DNA of 64,000 bases from Frigoribacterium endophyticum (GTDB taxonomy: Bacteria; Actinomycetota; Actinomycetes; Actinomycetales; Microbacteriaceae). The translations under genes and the position numbers were made by a program. The notes under the pieces are model-generated. The model saw only the letters and a program-made list of their open reading frames with translations. It was not told the DNA's origin and did no database searches. The stretch is taken from contig NZ_JAAOYV010000002.1 in the NCBI RefSeq assembly GCF_011759585.1, positions 803,510 to 867,509 of the forward strand. The letters run 5' to 3'. This document shows positions 62,554 through 64,000 of this stretch, one piece after another; position 1 is the first letter of the stretch, and each line of letters starts with the position of its first letter.

Positions 62554-62958
62554 TCAGTACGTCGAGTAGTCGAGCTGGCCCGAGCTGGCGAGCGCCCCGA
62601 AGAGGACAGCGAAGCCGACGGCCAGCAGGATGCCGCCGATCAGGACGACGTAGCCGAGGATGGTGCCCCAGAGCGCCATGCCGCGCCCCTCCTCGCCCGT
62701 CTTCTTGATCTGGCTGAGCGAGATGTGCCCGACGACGATCGCGGCGATGCTCGCGACGCCGGTGAAGAAGCCCGCGATGCCGAGGATGAGGGCGATCAGC
62801 GCGAGGCTGTTGCGGGGCGCCGGGCCGTAGCCCGGGCCGCCGGGGGCGCTGTAGCCCTGGCCGACGGGGGCGCCGTAGGCCGGCGGCTGCTGGCCGGAGG
62901 GCGTGCCGTGGCTGTCCTTCTGCGGCTGGCCCTGGGGGGCCGGGTACTGGTCGGTCAT
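62554..62958 (-). CDS. DUF4190 domain small membrane protein
   Basis: A 134-aa protein. A 48-residue Gln/Pro/Gly/Tyr-rich N-terminus (YGAPVGQGYSAPGGPGYGP) is followed by two membrane helices (LALIALILGIAGFFTGVASI and LWGTILGYVVLIGGILLAV) and the intervening GHISLSQIKKTGEEGRGMA, the diagnostic DUF4190 loop. A short paralogue of the neighbour at 61310, probably arisen by duplication. It starts at the ATG 62958, with a GAGGAG 12 nt upstream. Confidence 0.84.
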   Translation of the reverse strand: MTDQYPAPQGQPQKDSHGTPSGQQPPAYGAPVGQGYSAPGGPGYGPAPRNSLALIALILGIAGFFTGVASIAAIVVGHISLSQIKKTGEEGRGMALWGTILGYVVLIGGILLAVGFAVLFGALASSGQLDYSTY

Positions 62959-63036
62959 GTCCCGTGGTCTCCTCGTCGTGCGCCCGGCTCGTGCCGGTGG
63001 TCTGGTCCGGACGATGCTACCGGCAGCGGCCCCGGC

Positions 63037-64000
63037 TCAGACCGCCTGCACCACGGTGACCGGCAGCGTCGAGTCGGCGCCGAAGTCGAGCGGCGAGGGC
63101 GCGTGCCCGCGGGCCACCAGCTGGGCGCCCAGGGCGGCGATCATCGCCCCGTTGTCGGTGCAGAGCGAGAGCGGGGGCACGCGCAGCTCGACGCCCGCGG
63201 CCGCGCAGCGCTCGGCCGCCAGCGCACGGACCCGGGCGTTGGCGACGACCCCGCCGCCGAGCAGCAGCCGCGGCACGCCCCGGTCGGCGCACGCTGCGAG
63301 CGCCTTCGTGAGGAGCACGTCGGCGACGGCCTCGCGGAAGCTCGCGGCCACGTCGGCCACGGGCACCTCGAGCCCCTCGTCGCGACGACGCTCGACCCAG
63401 CGGGCGACCGCGGTCTTCAGCCCCGAGAACGAGAAGTCGTAACGGTGACGCACGAGGTCCTTCGGCAGCGTCAGCCCCCGCGGGAACCGGATCGCCGCGG
63501 GGTCGCCCCCGGCGGCCACCCGGTCGATCTGCGGCCCGCCGGGGTAGGGCAGGCCGAGCAGGCGGGCGACCTTGTCGAACGCCTCGCCCGCGGCGTCGTC
63601 GATGGTCTCGCCGAGCAGCTCGACGTCGTCGACGAGGTCGCGCACGTGCAGCAGCGAGGTGTGGCCGCCCGAGACGAGCAGCGCGATCGTCGGCAGCTCG
63701 AGGTCGCTGCCGTCCTCGCGCAGCACGTCGGCGCCGACGTGGCCCACGAGGTGGTTGACGGCGTAGAGCGGCGTGCCGGTGGCGAGCGCGAGGGCCTTCG
63801 CCGCGCCGACGCCGACCATGAGGGCCCCGGCGAGCCCGGGGCCGCTCGTGACGGCGATCGCGTCGAGCTGGTCGAGGGTGACGTCGGCCTCGGCGAGCGC
63901 GGCGCGCAGAGCCGGCTCCATCGCCTCGAGGTGGGCGCGGGCCGCGACCTCGGGCACGACGCCGCCGTACCGGGCGTGCTCGTCCATCGACGACGAGATG
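63037..64000 (-). CDS. tsaD: tRNA t6A threonylcarbamoyltransferase TsaD, 3' part
   Basis: Transfers the threonylcarbamoyl group to A37 of ANN-decoding tRNAs. About 320 residues are present; the N-terminal roughly 30 (with the GIETSCDET motif) lie beyond base 64000, and the ATG at 63987 is internal because ISSS is encoded just before it. Visible motifs: [20 protein letters not shown], metal ligands in [11 protein letters not shown] (HLVGH where HLEGH is usual), [45 protein letters not shown] and [13 protein letters not shown]. Confidence 0.95.
   Translation of the reverse strand, partial: ISSSMDEHARYGGVVPEVAARAHLEAMEPALRAALAEADVTLDQLDAIAVTSGPGLAGALMVGVGAAKALALATGTPLYAVNHLVGHVGADVLREDGSDLELPTIALLVSGGHTSLLHVRDLVDDVELLGETIDDAAGEAFDKVARLLGLPYPGGPQIDRVAAGGDPAAIRFPRGLTLPKDLVRHRYDFSFSGLKTAVARWVERRRDEGLEVPVADVAASFREAVADVLLTKALAACADRGVPRLLLGGGVVANARVRALAAERCAAAGVELRVPPLSLCTDNGAMIAALGAQLVARGHAPSPLDFGADSTLPVTVVQAV

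Overview
This is a very GC-rich actinobacterial chromosome segment. Gene content and layout point to the family Microbacteriaceae: a DUF6350 (PerM-type) gene beside purN-purH, sucCD, a guaB-guaB3 pair plus guaA, a DUF3817-SURF1 neighbourhood, an actinobacterial RecQ-like helicase, CIRCE-controlled groES, a LAxTG sortase substrate and WXG100 proteins. The genus cannot be fixed from the sequence. Many starts are GTG, there is one TTG and one probable CTG, and many genes are probably leaderless, with a TANNNT hexamer 6-7 nt before the start codon. I saw no tRNA, rRNA, insertion sequence or CRISPR array.

Layout. 1-2426: 3' part of purU, a small DUF2568 membrane protein and nagA. 2427-3183: a repeat island. 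3184-11750: M23 peptidase, acyl-CoA synthetase, a quinone-oxidoreductase-like gene divergent from its likely TetR repressor, two SDR proteins, two GNAT acetyltransferases and an alkyltransferase-like repair protein. 11946-15682: a heterodimeric ABC exporter. 15984-22169: purH, purN, a PerM-like membrane protein, sucD and sucC. 22470-27044: a RecQ-like helicase, a SnoaL-like protein, a small acidic protein and a thioester-domain surface adhesin with a sorting signal.

27137-36145 is the accessory core: a compact type VII secretion (ESX/WXG100) cluster. In transcription order it holds a WXG100 protein, an EspC-like small protein, a long candidate substrate, a four-TM protein, two unknown proteins and a large FtsK/EssC-type ATPase. 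All but the first two overlap or lie close together. A divergent FHA protein follows. No eccB, eccD, eccE or mycP is present. Next come pcrA (36237-38660), a glycerophosphodiesterase, a BI-1/YccA membrane protein, a tandem repeat block, guaA, DUF3817, SURF1, a KhtTU-like K+/H+ antiporter, glpD, guaB3, guaB, a branched-chain amino acid transporter (livHMGF converging on livK across a second repeat island), rarD, groES, a THUMP-like methyltransferase, two DUF4190 proteins and the 3' part of tsaD, cut by the window end.

Purine genes are unusually frequent (purU, purN, purH, guaA, guaB, guaB3): formate/one-carbon supply, the last IMP steps and GMP synthesis lie within 51 kb. The most distinctive non-coding feature is the density of intergenic inverted and tandem repeats. 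There are at least three dispersed hairpin families, a 19-bp and a 54-bp tandem array, a roughly 120-bp triplicate and a 147-bp duplication, mostly lying just past gene ends.
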